Below, in pieces: positions 27,439 through 36,882 of a stretch of 64,000 nucleotides of DNA. Below the pieces are notes generated by a model. It was not told the DNA's origin, made no database searches, and was given only the letters and a program-made list of their open reading frames with translations. The position numbers were made by a program, and so were the translations under genes. The stretch comes from Rugamonas rubra. Its GTDB lineage: Bacteria > Pseudomonadota > Gammaproteobacteria > Burkholderiales > Burkholderiaceae_D. Positions within the stretch are counted from its first letter, which is position 1, and each line of letters starts with the position of its first letter. The stretch spans positions 310,001-374,000 of the forward strand of contig NZ_FOTW01000004.1 of assembly GCF_900114705.1 (NCBI RefSeq), given 5' to 3'.

Positions 27439-28203
27439 TTGAAAATTAAGCTGATGTTCCGCCTGGCGCGGGTGATGTGCCACGTCTTCGCCGGCATGGC
27501 CACCTGCGCCGTGGTGTTCCCCTGGATAGGCGCCGACAAGCGCAACGGCCACATCCGCCGCTGGTCGCGCCAGTTGATGGCGATGTGCAATGTGACGGTC
27601 GAGCAGGCGGCCAACGGCCAGGCCATCCTGCCACGGGCGATGATGGTGGCCAACCACGTCTCCTGGTTGGACATCTTCGTCATCAATTCCCTGTACCCCT
27701 GCCGCTTCGTCGCCAAGGCCGAGATCCGCGCCTGGCCGCTGCTCGGCTGGCTGGCGCAGCAGGCCGGCACCGTGTTCATCTCGCGCGGCAGCCGGCGCGA
27801 CCTGCGCCACATCTTCAAGGGCCTGGTGCACAGCCTGCAGGCCGGCGAGCGGGTCGCCTTCTTCCCCGAGGGAACCACGGCGGTGCAGGGCAGCCTGCTG
27901 CCCTTCCACGCCAACCTGTTCGAGGCCGCCATCGACGCCAAGGCGCCGGTGCAGCCGCTGGCGCTGGCCTATGTCGACCCGGCCGGGCGGCCGCACGGCG
28001 CCATCGACTTCGTCGGCGAGATGAGCTTCGCCGAGAGCCTGGTGATGATCCTCGGCGGCGCCCCGGTGACGGCGCGGCTGAGCTGCCTGGCCGGCATACC
28101 CAGCGACGGCGCCCACCGCCGCGAGCTGGCCGAGGCGGCCCACGCCGCCGTCGCCGGCGCGCTCGGCATCGCCCCGGCCGCCGCGCACACGCCGCCGGTC
28201 TAG
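27439..28203 (+). CDS. PlsC-family lysophospholipid acyltransferase
   Basis: A membrane-bound 1-acyl-glycerol-3-phosphate acyltransferase-like protein, about 254 residues, acting in phospholipid synthesis. The catalytic box is NHVSWLDIF (H-x4-D), and FPEGTT supplies the glycerol-phosphate site; an N-terminal hydrophobic stretch ([14 protein letters not shown]) anchors it. The start is uncertain: TTG 27439 ([10 protein letters not shown]), GTG 27427 or ATG 27454. Its TAG and the TAG of convergent apaH share the tetranucleotide CTAG at 28200-28203. A second PlsC-like gene lies at 40786-41526. Confidence 0.88.
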   Translation: MKIKLMFRLARVMCHVFAGMATCAVVFPWIGADKRNGHIRRWSRQLMAMCNVTVEQAANGQAILPRAMMVANHVSWLDIFVINSLYPCRFVAKAEIRAWPLLGWLAQQAGTVFISRGSRRDLRHIFKGLVHSLQAGERVAFFPEGTTAVQGSLLPFHANLFEAAIDAKAPVQPLALAYVDPAGRPHGAIDFVGEMSFAESLVMILGGAPVTARLSCLAGIPSDGAHRRELAEAAHAAVAGALGIAPAAAHTPPV

Positions 28204-29060
28204 TTCTTGCCGCCCGGCTGCTGGTAGGACGGGCAGGGCACCTGCAACAGCGCGCGGTCGTGCAGGCGCACCGCCGTCAGCTGGCCGCCCCAGACGCAGC
28301 CGCTGTCGAGGCCGATCAAGTTCGGCCGCAGCAGCAGGCCCAGCGCCGACCAGTGGCCGAAGGCCACCGTGTCGTTCTCGGTCCGCCGGCCGGGCACCTC
28401 GAACCAGGGCATCAGGCCCGAGCCCTCGGGCGCCGTGCCGCTCTCCTTCATCTTGAAATCCATCACGCCGGCGGCGTCGCAAAAGCGCAGCCGCGTCATC
28501 GCGTTGACGACGACGCGCAGCCGCGCCGCGTCCTGCAGCGCCTCGTCCCAGGCGGCCGGCGCGTTGCCGTACATGCCGCCGAGGAAGCCGGCCAGGTCGG
28601 CGCCGCGCAGCCGCGCCTCGACCTCGCCGGCCAACGCCAAGGCCTGCGCCTTGCTCCACTGCGGCAGCACGCCGGCGTGCACCAGCAGGTGGCCGTCGGC
28701 CTCGATGGCCAGCGGGCGCCGGCGCAGCCAGTCGATCAACTCGTCGCGGTCGGGCGCGGCGAGGATGGCGTCCAGGGTGTCGGACGGGTGCGGCGGGCGG
28801 ATGCCGTGGGCCACCGCCAGCAGGTGCAGGTCGTGGTTGCCCAGCACGCTGTCGACCCGCCCGCCGCTGGCCTCGGCCAGCGCGCGCACGTGGCGCAGGG
28901 TGGCCAGCGAGTCGGGGCCGCGGTTGATCAGGTCGCCGGCGAACAGGATGCGCGGCGCGGCCGCGCCGCCTTCCGTCGCGGCGATGCGCTCGAGCAGGGC
29001 CACGGTCTGCGCGTGGCAGCCTTGCAGGTCGCCGATCACATAGGTGCTGCGTTGCATCAT
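28200..29060 (-). CDS. apaH: Bis(5'-nucleosyl)-tetraphosphatase (symmetrical) ApaH
   Basis: ApaH hydrolyses Ap4A to two ADP and can decap Np4-capped RNA. The 286-residue metallophosphatase has [49 protein letters not shown] and [11 protein letters not shown], the ordered metal-binding motifs. Later AFGHWSALG and [11 protein letters not shown] complete the active site. It is transcribed toward the acyltransferase gene and diverges from rfbB across a 123-base AT-rich gap. Confidence 0.96.
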   Translation of the reverse strand: MMQRSTYVIGDLQGCHAQTVALLERIAATEGGAAAPRILFAGDLINRGPDSLATLRHVRALAEASGGRVDSVLGNHDLHLLAVAHGIRPPHPSDTLDAILAAPDRDELIDWLRRRPLAIEADGHLLVHAGVLPQWSKAQALALAGEVEARLRGADLAGFLGGMYGNAPAAWDEALQDAARLRVVVNAMTRLRFCDAAGVMDFKMKESGTAPEGSGLMPWFEVPGRRTENDTVAFGHWSALGLLLRPNLIGLDSGCVWGGQLTAVRLHDRALLQVPCPSYQQPGGKN

Positions 29061-29183
29061 GTTTTCCCAGTGTGTGAATTAAGGAATAGTCTGGTAAAAA
29101 GACCGATATTTTTTAGCGGCAATGCTCCAGTTTCACCTAAAATCATGCATACAACTGATTTAACATGCCGGACGGGATACTAA

Positions 29184-30257
29184 ATGATTTTTGTGACAGG
29201 CGGGGCTGGTTTCATCGGTTCGAATTTCGTGCTCGACTGGCTGGCCCAGTCCGACGAGGCGGTGCTGAACTTCGATAAATTGACATACGCGGGCAATCTG
29301 AACAACCTCGCCTCGCTGAAGGGCGACGCGCGCCACCTGTTCGTGCGCGGCGACATCTGCGACAAGGACACGGTGCTGGCTCTGTTGCTGGAACATAAGC
29401 CGCGCGCCATCGTCCACTTCGCGGCGGAGAGCCACGTCGACCGCTCCATCCTCGGCCCGGGCGAGTTCATCAACACCAACATCAACGGCACCTTCAGCCT
29501 GCTCGAGGCGGCCCGCGCCTACTGGGGCGGCTTGGCCGAGGCCGACAAAACCGCCTTCCGCTTCCTGCACGTCTCCACCGACGAGGTGTACGGCACGCTG
29601 GGGCCGGACGACGCGCCGTTCAGCGAGACCACCGCGTTCGCGCCGAACAGCCCGTACTCGGCCTCGAAGGCGGCCTCCGACCACCTGGTGCGCTCCTACC
29701 ACCACACCTACGGCCTGCCGACGGTGACGACGAACTGCTCGAACAACTACGGCCCCTACCACTTCCCGGAAAAACTGATCCCGCTGATCATCGCCAACGC
29801 CCAGGCCGGCAAACCGCTGCCCATCTACGGCGACGGCCAGCAGGTGCGCGACTGGCTGTATGTGAGCGACCACTGCGCGGCGATCCGCCGGGTGCTGGCG
29901 GAGGGCCGCCTGGGCGAGACCTACAACGTGGGCGGCTGGAACGAGATGGCCAACCTCGACGTGGTGCACACCCTGTGCGACATGCTCGACCAGCTCAAGC
30001 CGCGCGCCGACGGCGCCAGCTACCGCGCCCAGATCAGCTATGTGAAGGACCGTCCCGGCCACGACCGCCGCTACGCCATCGACGCGCGCAAGCTGGAGCG
30101 CGAACTGGGCTGGAAACCGGCCGAGACCTTCCAGAGCGGCATCGCCAAGACCGTCCAGTGGTATCTGGACCACCAGGAATGGGTCGCCGACGTGCAGTCG
30201 GGCGGCTATGCCAACTGGGTCGCCGCCAACTATTTCAACCGGGAGAACCCACAATGA
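29184..30257 (+). CDS. rfbB: dTDP-glucose 4,6-dehydratase RfbB/RmlB
   Basis: Second step of dTDP-L-rhamnose synthesis, NAD-dependent. The 357-residue protein has the Rossmann motif [11 protein letters not shown] at the start, [21 protein letters not shown] and the catalytic [10 protein letters not shown] (YxxxK). It is the first of four genes (rfbB-rfbA-rfbC-rfbD), each joined by an ATGA overlap, so they form one tightly coupled operon. The upstream gap is AT-rich and shared with apaH; a TAAAAT hexamer at 29138 is a possible -10 element without a good -35. Confidence 0.97.
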   Translation: MIFVTGGAGFIGSNFVLDWLAQSDEAVLNFDKLTYAGNLNNLASLKGDARHLFVRGDICDKDTVLALLLEHKPRAIVHFAAESHVDRSILGPGEFINTNINGTFSLLEAARAYWGGLAEADKTAFRFLHVSTDEVYGTLGPDDAPFSETTAFAPNSPYSASKAASDHLVRSYHHTYGLPTVTTNCSNNYGPYHFPEKLIPLIIANAQAGKPLPIYGDGQQVRDWLYVSDHCAAIRRVLAEGRLGETYNVGGWNEMANLDVVHTLCDMLDQLKPRADGASYRAQISYVKDRPGHDRRYAIDARKLERELGWKPAETFQSGIAKTVQWYLDHQEWVADVQSGGYANWVAANYFNRENPQ

Positions 30258-31156
30258 GCGACGCCATCCACACCCGCAAGGGCATCATCCTGGCCGGCGG
30301 TTCGGGCACCCGGCTGTATCCGGTGACGATGAGCGTGTCCAAGCAGCTGCTGCCGATCTACGACAAGCCGATGATCTACCACCCGCTGACCACGCTGATG
30401 CTGGCCGGCATGCGCGAGATCCTGATCATTTCGACGCCGCAGGACACGCCGCGCTTCCAGGACCTGCTGGGCGACGGCAGTCAGTGGGGCATCCAGCTGA
30501 GCTATGCGGTGCAGCCCTCGCCGGACGGCCTGGCGCAGGCCTTCATCATCGGCAAGGAGTTCGTCGGCGACTCGCCGTCGGCCCTGATCCTGGGCGACAA
30601 CATCTACTATGGCAACGACCTCGACGCCCTGCTGCGCAGCGCCGCCGAGCGCGGCCATGGCGCCACCGTCTTCGCCTACCACGTGCAAGACCCGGAGCGC
30701 TACGGCGTGGTCGAGTTCAACGCCGAGCGCCAGGCCGTCAGCATCGAGGAGAAGCCGCTCGAGCCGAAGTCGAACTACGCCGTCACCGGCCTGTACTTCT
30801 ACGACCAGCAGGTGTGCGACATCGCCGCCAGCATCCAGCCCTCGGCCCGTGGCGAGCTGGAGATCACCGACGTCAACCGGGTCTACCTGGAGCGCCAGCA
30901 ATTGAACGTCGAGCTGATGGGGCGCGGCATGGCCTGGCTCGACACCGGCACCCACGACTCCTTGCTCGACGCCTCGCAGTTCATCGCCACCATCGAGAAA
31001 CGCCAGGGCCTGAAGGTCGCCTGCCCGGAGGAGATCGCCTACCGCAAGGGCTATATCGACGCCGCCCAGCTGCGCAGGCTGGCCGAGCCCTTGAAGAAGA
31101 ACAACTACGGCCAATACCTGCTGCAAATTCTTGAAGACAAGGTCATTCCACGATGA
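30254..31156 (+). CDS. rfbA: Glucose-1-phosphate thymidylyltransferase RfbA/RmlA
   Basis: RfbA makes dTDP-glucose from dTTP and glucose-1-phosphate, the first step of dTDP-rhamnose synthesis. The 300-residue protein contains [14 protein letters not shown] and [17 protein letters not shown] (nucleotide and sugar-phosphate binding), [20 protein letters not shown] and [14 protein letters not shown]. Start and stop overlap the neighbours by four bases (ATGA at both ends). The long reading frame from 29975 is an artefact of the open frame inside rfbB. Confidence 0.97.
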   Translation: MSDAIHTRKGIILAGGSGTRLYPVTMSVSKQLLPIYDKPMIYHPLTTLMLAGMREILIISTPQDTPRFQDLLGDGSQWGIQLSYAVQPSPDGLAQAFIIGKEFVGDSPSALILGDNIYYGNDLDALLRSAAERGHGATVFAYHVQDPERYGVVEFNAERQAVSIEEKPLEPKSNYAVTGLYFYDQQVCDIAASIQPSARGELEITDVNRVYLERQQLNVELMGRGMAWLDTGTHDSLLDASQFIATIEKRQGLKVACPEEIAYRKGYIDAAQLRRLAEPLKKNNYGQYLLQILEDKVIPR

Positions 31157-31698
31157 AGACGATTGCGACCCCGCTGGCCGGCCTGGTCCTGCTCGAGCCG
31201 CGCGTGTTCGGCGACGAACGCGGCTTCTTCTACGAGAGCTTTAACGCCCGCACTTTCGCCGAGTTGACCGGCGTGACGGCCGCCTTCGTGCAGGACAACC
31301 ATTCGCGCTCGGCCAGGAACGTGCTGCGCGGCCTGCACTACCAGATCGAGCAGGCCCAGGGCAAGCTGGTGCGGGTGAGCAGCGGCGCGGTGTTCGACGT
31401 CGCCGTCGACCTGCGCAAGAGCTCGGCCACCTTCGGCCAGTGGTACGGCGTCGAGCTGTCGGCCGACAACAAGCGCCAGCTGTGGATTCCACCCGGCTTC
31501 GCCCACGGCTTCATGGTCACCAGCGAGCACGCCGAGTTCCTCTACAAGACCACCGACTACTGGGCCCCCGAGCACGAGCGCGCCGTGTTGTGGAACGACC
31601 CGGCGATCGGCATCGAGTGGCCGCTGGACGGCGCGCCGCTGCTGTCCGGCAAGGACCAGGCCGCCGTGCCGCTGGCCGAGGCCGAGGTGTTCGCATGA
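31153..31698 (+). CDS. rfbC: dTDP-4-dehydrorhamnose 3,5-epimerase RfbC/RmlC
   Basis: RfbC epimerises dTDP-4-keto-6-deoxyglucose at C3 and C5, the third step. The 181-residue cupin has [34 protein letters not shown] with the catalytic His, [12 protein letters not shown] and [10 protein letters not shown]. The size is standard. ATGA overlaps join it to rfbA and rfbD. Confidence 0.97.
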   Translation: MKTIATPLAGLVLLEPRVFGDERGFFYESFNARTFAELTGVTAAFVQDNHSRSARNVLRGLHYQIEQAQGKLVRVSSGAVFDVAVDLRKSSATFGQWYGVELSADNKRQLWIPPGFAHGFMVTSEHAEFLYKTTDYWAPEHERAVLWNDPAIGIEWPLDGAPLLSGKDQAAVPLAEAEVFA

Positions 31699-32552
31699 AA
31701 ATCCTGCTGACCGGATGCAGCGGCCAGGTCGGCTACGAGCTCGAGCGCAGCCTGCAGGGCCTGGGCGAGGTGGTCGCGGTCGACCGCGCGCGCATGGACC
31801 TGGCCGACCTGGACCAGGTGCGCGCCGTCATCCGCGAGGTGCGGCCCGGCCTGATCGTCAACCCGGCCGCCTACACGGCGGTCGACCAGGCCGAGCGCGA
31901 GCCCGAGCTGGCGTTCCGCGTCAACGCCGAGGCGCCGGGCGTGATGGCCGAGGAGTGCCGGCGCTTGGGCGCGGCGCTGGTGCACTACTCGACCGACTAC
32001 GTGTTCGACGGCACGCAGGCCGGCCCCCGCGTCGAGTCCGACGCCACCGGCCCGATCAACGTCTACGGCCGCAGCAAGCTGGCCGGCGAGCAGGCCATCG
32101 CGGCGGCCGGCATCCGGCATCTGATCCTGCGCACCAGCTGGGTCTACGGCATGCGCGGCAAGAACTTCCTGCTGACCATGCTGCGCCTGGCGCGCGAGCG
32201 CGACGAGCTGCGCGTGGTCGCCGACCAGCACGGCGCGCCGACCTGGAGCCGCAGCATCGCCGACAGCACGGCACTGATCCTGGCCCAGGCCCAGGCCGGC
32301 GGCGCCGACTGGTGGCAGCGCCACGGCGGCACCTACCACCTGAGCAGCCAGGGCCAGACCACCTGGTTCGAATTCACCCAGGCCATCCTGGCCGAGGCGC
32401 AGATCGACTGCCGCCTGCTGCCCATCAGCACTGCCGAGTATCCGCTGCCGGCGCCCCGCCCGCAGAACTCGGTGCTCTCGTCCGAGCGCCTGATGGGCCA
32501 GTTCTGCCGCCTGCCGCACTGGCGCGAGGCGCTGCGCCTGTGCCTGAAGTAG
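31695..32552 (+). CDS. rfbD: dTDP-4-dehydrorhamnose reductase RfbD/RmlD
   Basis: RfbD reduces dTDP-4-dehydrorhamnose to dTDP-L-rhamnose with NAD(P)H, the last step. The 285-residue short-chain dehydrogenase begins [16 protein letters not shown] (GxxGxxG). It has NPAAYTAVDQAE, YSTDYVFDG and the catalytic YGRSKLAGE. Gene order B-A-C-D with four-base overlaps is common in betaproteobacteria. A likely terminator follows at 32604. Confidence 0.97.
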   Translation: MKILLTGCSGQVGYELERSLQGLGEVVAVDRARMDLADLDQVRAVIREVRPGLIVNPAAYTAVDQAEREPELAFRVNAEAPGVMAEECRRLGAALVHYSTDYVFDGTQAGPRVESDATGPINVYGRSKLAGEQAIAAAGIRHLILRTSWVYGMRGKNFLLTMLRLARERDELRVVADQHGAPTWSRSIADSTALILAQAQAGGADWWQRHGGTYHLSSQGQTTWFEFTQAILAEAQIDCRLLPISTAEYPLPAPRPQNSVLSSERLMGQFCRLPHWREALRLCLK

Positions 32553-32603
32553 CGGGCAGGGGAGGCGGCGGCGCGCCCAGTTGTATCGATTGGTAAGCGT
32601 CGG

Positions 32604-32626
32604 CCGCGCGGCCGGCGCGGTTTGTT
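32604..32626 (+). terminator. Probable terminator after rfbD
   Basis: A six-base GC stem CCGCGC / GCGCGG with a five-base loop is followed by TTTGTT. It lies 52 bases after the rfbD stop. The stem is short, but the T-rich tail and position fit the end of the rfbBACD transcript. A TAGAAT hexamer (32626-32631) directly after, and TACAAT at 32698, could be -10 elements for the next gene; neither has a clear -35. Confidence 0.55.
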
Positions 32627-32811
32627 AGAATCCGCGCATTCAACGCCGTCAACCAGTCGCTTTGCCCGAATTGGGAATTGCCGATTGCCGAATCCGGTAC
32701 AATCGCGGCTTGGCGTGCCGATAATAAAGTGTCAAGGCACGGGATAATCGCCACATCGTATGGTGTTGCCGGGGCGTCAGCGCGGCCGGCATTTTTGTAC
32801 TGATAAAAATA

Positions 32812-33906
32812 ATGTTTTCTTTTTTACTGAGCTTTGTCGCCTCCGCGCTGCTGACGCTGTTGGTCATCAAGGAGTCGCGCCTGCACGGCCCGGCGCTGGA
32901 CGACGACTTCCAGGCGGTGCAGAAGGTCCATTCGCATTCGGTGGCGCGGATCGGCGGCCTGTCGATCTTTCTCTCGGTGGCGCTCGGCTGCGCCATTTCC
33001 GCCTGGCGCGTGCCGGCCATGGCCGGCCTGCTGATCCCCCTGCTCGGCTGCGCCAGCGTGGCCTTCGTCGGCGGCATCGTCGAGGACTACACCGGCCGCG
33101 TCAGCGCGACCCGGCGCCTGGTGCTGACCATGCTCGCCGCGCTGATGGGTTACTACCTGCTCGACGCCCGCGTCGACCGCATCGACTGGGCCTTCTCGGC
33201 CTGGCAGCTGCAATACATGTGGCTGACCCTGCCGCTGACGGTGCTGGCGGTGGCCGGCATCGCCAACGCCGTCAACATCATCGACGGCTTCAACGGCCTG
33301 GCCAGCGTGGTCACCATCTGCATGCTGCTCTCGCTCGGCTATGTCGCGCTGCAGGTCAATGACATGTTCGTGCTGGTGGCCGCGCTGATGGTGGCCGGCG
33401 CCACCGCCGGCTTCCTGGTGTGGAACTACCCGGTCGGCCTGATCTTCCTCGGCGACGGCGGCGCCTATTTCATCGGCTTCATGCTGGGCGAGCTGGCCCT
33501 GCTGCTGGTGATGCGCAACCCGCAGGTGTCGACCTGGTACGCCGCGCTGCTGCTGCTCTACCCGACCTTCGAAACCCTGTTTTCGGTGTATCGGCGCATG
33601 TTTGTGCGCGGCAAATCGCCGGCCATGCCCGACGGCATACATTTGCACAGCCTGATCTTCCGCCGCATCGTGCAATGGGCGGTCGGCCGCAAGGAGGCGC
33701 GCGCCTTAATGCGGCGCAATTCGCTGACCTCGCCCTATTTGTGGATGTTTTCGCTGATGGCGGTGATTCCGGCCACGGTATTCTGGCGCCACACCTGGGT
33801 GTTAATGGTGTTCTGCCTGTTGTTTATCGTCAGTTATATCTGGCTGTATGTACGCATTGTCCGTTTCAAGGCGCCGCGCTGGATGATACGACACAAGAGG
33901 AACTAG
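32812..33906 (+). CDS. WecA/MraY-family polyprenyl-phosphate glycosyl-1-phosphate transferase
   Basis: A polytopic inner-membrane enzyme of 364 residues that loads a sugar-1-phosphate onto undecaprenyl phosphate to start O-antigen or other polysaccharide synthesis. Family motifs are VHSHSVARIGGLSIF, GIVEDYTGR, NIIDGFNGLAS (catalytic Asp region), FLGDGGAYFIGF and the basic PDGIHLHSLIFRR loop. About ten to eleven hydrophobic segments are visible. It is WecA-like, not MraY, because no murein cluster surrounds it. It lies between the rhamnose genes and H-NS; the sugar substrate cannot be read from the sequence. Confidence 0.9.
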   Translation: MFSFLLSFVASALLTLLVIKESRLHGPALDDDFQAVQKVHSHSVARIGGLSIFLSVALGCAISAWRVPAMAGLLIPLLGCASVAFVGGIVEDYTGRVSATRRLVLTMLAALMGYYLLDARVDRIDWAFSAWQLQYMWLTLPLTVLAVAGIANAVNIIDGFNGLASVVTICMLLSLGYVALQVNDMFVLVAALMVAGATAGFLVWNYPVGLIFLGDGGAYFIGFMLGELALLLVMRNPQVSTWYAALLLLYPTFETLFSVYRRMFVRGKSPAMPDGIHLHSLIFRRIVQWAVGRKEARALMRRNSLTSPYLWMFSLMAVIPATVFWRHTWVLMVFCLLFIVSYIWLYVRIVRFKAPRWMIRHKRN

Positions 33907-33982
33907 TATCCGGCGCGCTTTGTAGTATATTTATATCGTCAACGGTTTTAATGGTTTCACCACCTTTTAAAAGGAAGCAAAG

Positions 33983-34291
33983 ATGGATCTATCCAATTTG
34001 TCGGCGGCCGATTTGCGCAATCTGCAGGAACAAATCAAACGCGAATTAAAAAAACGTGAATCGCAGGACCAGGCCAAGGCGCGCGAGCAGATATTCGCCA
34101 TCGCGCAAAGCGTCGGCGTCCCGCTGAAGGACTTGATCGGTAACGGCGTGCGCGCCAAGACCGGCACGGTGGCGCCGCGCTACCGCAATCCGGCCGACGC
34201 CAGCCAGCAATGGACCGGCCGAGGCCGCCAGCCGAAGTGGGTCAAGGAATGGGTCGACGCCGGCAAAGCGATCGATTTGCTGCGCCTCTGA
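33983..34291 (+). CDS. H-NS family nucleoid-associated protein
   Basis: A 102-residue H-NS-like DNA-binding protein. The N-terminal half (NLSAADLRNLQEQIKRELKK) is a coiled-coil oligomerisation helix. The C-terminal YRNPADASQQWTGRGRQPKW holds the AT-hook-like WxGRGRxPxW motif that contacts the minor groove. An AAAAGGAAG ribosome binding site precedes the ATG. The 76 bases upstream are AT-rich (TAGTATATTTATAT), fitting both a promoter and self-binding. It sits inside the polysaccharide block. Confidence 0.95.
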   Translation: MDLSNLSAADLRNLQEQIKRELKKRESQDQAKAREQIFAIAQSVGVPLKDLIGNGVRAKTGTVAPRYRNPADASQQWTGRGRQPKWVKEWVDAGKAIDLLRL

Positions 34292-34475
34292 GCGCGTTTC
34301 CCACGCGCCGATGAGGCGGCGGGGCTTGCCTGCCGCTGGCATCGCACTTACTATATCAATGTTGTGCCCGTGAACTGCGCGGGCCGCCACTCTTTTCCCC
34401 ATCCATCCAGCGGGCCAGACCCGCGCCGGCGGCGCCGCCGCGGCGCGTCTGCCGCATCACGTGAATTCAAACACC

Positions 34476-35858
34476 ATGGTTTCCCTGTCAAAAACGATCT
34501 TTAAAGCTTACGACATCCGCGGCATCATCGACCAGACACTGGACGCCGGCGTGGCCCGGCAGATCGGTCTGGCCTTCGGCCAAGCCGCGCTGGCCAAGGG
34601 ACAGACCAAGGTGGTGATCGGCCGCGACGGCCGCCTGTCCGGCCCCGAGCTGGCCGCCGCGCTGGCCCAGGGCCTGCAGGCCGCCGGCGTCGACGTGGTC
34701 GACCTGGGCGTGGTGGCCACGCCGATGGTCTACTTCGGCACCAACGTGCTCGACGCCCAGTCCGGCATCATGGTCACCGGCAGCCACAACCCGCCCAACT
34801 ACAACGGCTTCAAGATGGTGCTGGCCGGCGAGGCCATCCACGGCGAGGCGATCACCTCGCTGCACCAGCGCATCGTCGAGCACGGCGGCGACGAGGCGGC
34901 CCAGCCGGGCGGCTACAGCACCCACGACATCCGCGCCGCCTACCTGCAGCGCATCATCGGCGACGTCAAGCTGGCGCGGCCGATCAAGCTCGCCGTCGAC
35001 TGCGGCAACGGCGTGGCCGGCGCCTTCGCCGGCGACCTGTTCCGTGGCATGGGTTGCGAGGTCGTCGAGCTGTTCTGCGAGGTCGACGGCAACTTCCCCA
35101 ACCACCATCCCGACCCGGCCCATCCGGAGAACCTGCAGGACCTGATCCGCTGCCTGGCCGAGACCGACGCCGAGATCGGCATCGCCTTCGACGGCGACGG
35201 CGACCGCCTCGGCGTGGTCACCAAGGACGGCCAGATCATCTATCCGGACCGCCAGATGATGTTGTTCGCCGCCGACGTGCTGACGCGCCATCCGGGCGAG
35301 CAGATCCTCTACGACGTCAAGTGCACGCGCCACCTGGCGCCGTGGATCAGCCAGCACGGCGGCCGTCCGCTGATGTACAAGACCGGCCACTCGCTGGTCA
35401 AGGCCAAGCTGCGCGAGACCGGCGCCCCGCTGGGCGGCGAGATGAGCGGCCACATCTTCTTCAAGGACCGCTGGTACGGCTTCGACGACGGCCTGTACGC
35501 CGGCGCCCGCCTGCTCGAGATCCTGACCCGCGAGAGCGACCCGTCGGCCCTGCTGAACGGCCTGCCGCAGTCCGACAGCACGCCCGAGCTGCACCTGGAG
35601 CTCAAGGAGGGCGAGAACGTCGCCCTGATGGACAAGCTGCGCAGCGACGCCGTGTTCCCCGGCCACGAGCAGATCATCACCATCGACGGCCTGCGCGTCG
35701 AGTACGCCGACGGCTTCGGCCTGGCGCGCTCGTCGAACACCACGCCGGTGATCGTCATGCGCTTCGAGGCCGAGACGCCGGCCGCGCTGGCGCGCATCCA
35801 GGGCCAGTTCAAGAGCGTGATCCTGGCCGCCAAGCCGGACGCGGTGCTGCCGTTCTAA
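34476..35858 (+). CDS. Phosphomannomutase/phosphoglucomutase (AlgC/ManB type)
   Basis: Interconverts hexose-6-phosphates and hexose-1-phosphates, feeding GDP-mannose and dTDP/UDP-glucose sugars for LPS and polysaccharide. The roughly 460-residue protein starts SKTIFKAYDIRGIIDQ. It has the phosphoserine loop VTGSHNPPNYNGFKM, the metal loop FDGDGDRLGVV, the sugar loop GGEMSGHIFF and the C-terminal RSSNTTPV phosphate site. ATG 34476 is chosen; GTG 34461 would add five residues. waaC follows six bases after the stop. Confidence 0.94.
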   Translation: MVSLSKTIFKAYDIRGIIDQTLDAGVARQIGLAFGQAALAKGQTKVVIGRDGRLSGPELAAALAQGLQAAGVDVVDLGVVATPMVYFGTNVLDAQSGIMVTGSHNPPNYNGFKMVLAGEAIHGEAITSLHQRIVEHGGDEAAQPGGYSTHDIRAAYLQRIIGDVKLARPIKLAVDCGNGVAGAFAGDLFRGMGCEVVELFCEVDGNFPNHHPDPAHPENLQDLIRCLAETDAEIGIAFDGDGDRLGVVTKDGQIIYPDRQMMLFAADVLTRHPGEQILYDVKCTRHLAPWISQHGGRPLMYKTGHSLVKAKLRETGAPLGGEMSGHIFFKDRWYGFDDGLYAGARLLEILTRESDPSALLNGLPQSDSTPELHLELKEGENVALMDKLRSDAVFPGHEQIITIDGLRVEYADGFGLARSSNTTPVIVMRFEAETPAALARIQGQFKSVILAAKPDAVLPF

Positions 35859-35863
35859 GCGCC

Positions 35864-36880
35864 ATGGTTTCCCCGGCCGCGCGCGCGGGCGGCCCCCGGC
35901 CGCTGAACATCCTGCTGGTGCGCGTCTCCTCGCTGGGCGACGTGCTGCACAACCTGCCGATGGTGGCCGACATCGCCCGCCACTGCCCCGACGCCAACAT
36001 CGACTGGGTGGTGGAGGAGGGCTTTGTCAGCCTGGTGCGGCAGAACGGCCGGGTGCGCAACATCATCCCGTTCGCGCTGCGGCGCTGGCGCAAGAGCCTG
36101 GGCAAGCCCGGGACGCGCGCCGAGATGAAGGCCTTCTGGCGCCGCCTGCGCGAGCAGCAGTACGACTACGTGTTCGACACCCAGGGCCTGCTCAAGACCG
36201 GCGCCATCATGGGCATGGCGCGGGTGGTCAAGGGCGGCCGCAAGGTCGGCCTGGCCAACGGCAGCGAGGGCTCCGGCTACGAGGGCGTCTCGCGCATCTT
36301 CCACAGCGAGAGCGTGCCGACCGATCCGCGCACCCACGCGGTGGCGCGCGGCCGCCTGGTGGCCGGCGCGGCGCTCGGCTACTCGGTCGACACGCCGGCC
36401 GACTTCGGCCTGCCGGCGCTGGACGCCGGCGCGCCCCGGCCGGACTGGATGCCGGCCGAACCCTACGCCGTCTACTTCCACGGCACCGCCCGCGACGCCA
36501 AGAAGTGGCCGGCGCAGCACTGGATAGAACTGGGCCGCCAATTAGCACCTATGCCCATCCTGCTGCCCTGGGGCTCGGCCAAGGAAAAGGCCGAGGCCGA
36601 ACAACTGGCCGCCGGCCTGCCCAACGCCCGCCTGCTGCCCAAGCTGAGCATGGCCGAGGCGGTGCTGCTGGCGCGCCACGCCGCGCTGGCGGTGGGCGTC
36701 GACACCGGCCTGACCCACATCGCCGCCGCCTTCACGGTGCCGACGGTGGAGATCTACGTCGACTCGCCGCGCTGGAAGACCGAGGGCAACTGGTCGCCGA
36801 AGATCATCAACCTGGGCGACCAGGGCGCGCCGCCCGGCGTGGCCGAGGTGGCCGCCGCCGCCAAGAGTCTACTGGCCTGA
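35864..36880 (+). CDS. waaC: Lipopolysaccharide heptosyltransferase I (WaaC)
   Basis: WaaC adds the first L,D-heptose to Kdo2-lipid A at the cytoplasmic face of the inner membrane. The 338-residue GT9 protein has ILLVRVSSLGDVLHNLPMV at the start, DWVVEEGFVSLVR, DTQGLLKTG, YFHGTARDAKKWP and the donor-binding GVDTGLTHIAAAF. It lies six bases after the phosphomutase gene and two bases before waaA, so they are almost certainly one operon. It acts with gmhB, located in this window at 41558. Confidence 0.95.
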   Translation: MVSPAARAGGPRPLNILLVRVSSLGDVLHNLPMVADIARHCPDANIDWVVEEGFVSLVRQNGRVRNIIPFALRRWRKSLGKPGTRAEMKAFWRRLREQQYDYVFDTQGLLKTGAIMGMARVVKGGRKVGLANGSEGSGYEGVSRIFHSESVPTDPRTHAVARGRLVAGAALGYSVDTPADFGLPALDAGAPRPDWMPAEPYAVYFHGTARDAKKWPAQHWIELGRQLAPMPILLPWGSAKEKAEAEQLAAGLPNARLLPKLSMAEAVLLARHAALAVGVDTGLTHIAAAFTVPTVEIYVDSPRWKTEGNWSPKIINLGDQGAPPGVAEVAAAAKSLLA

Positions 36881-36882
36881 GC

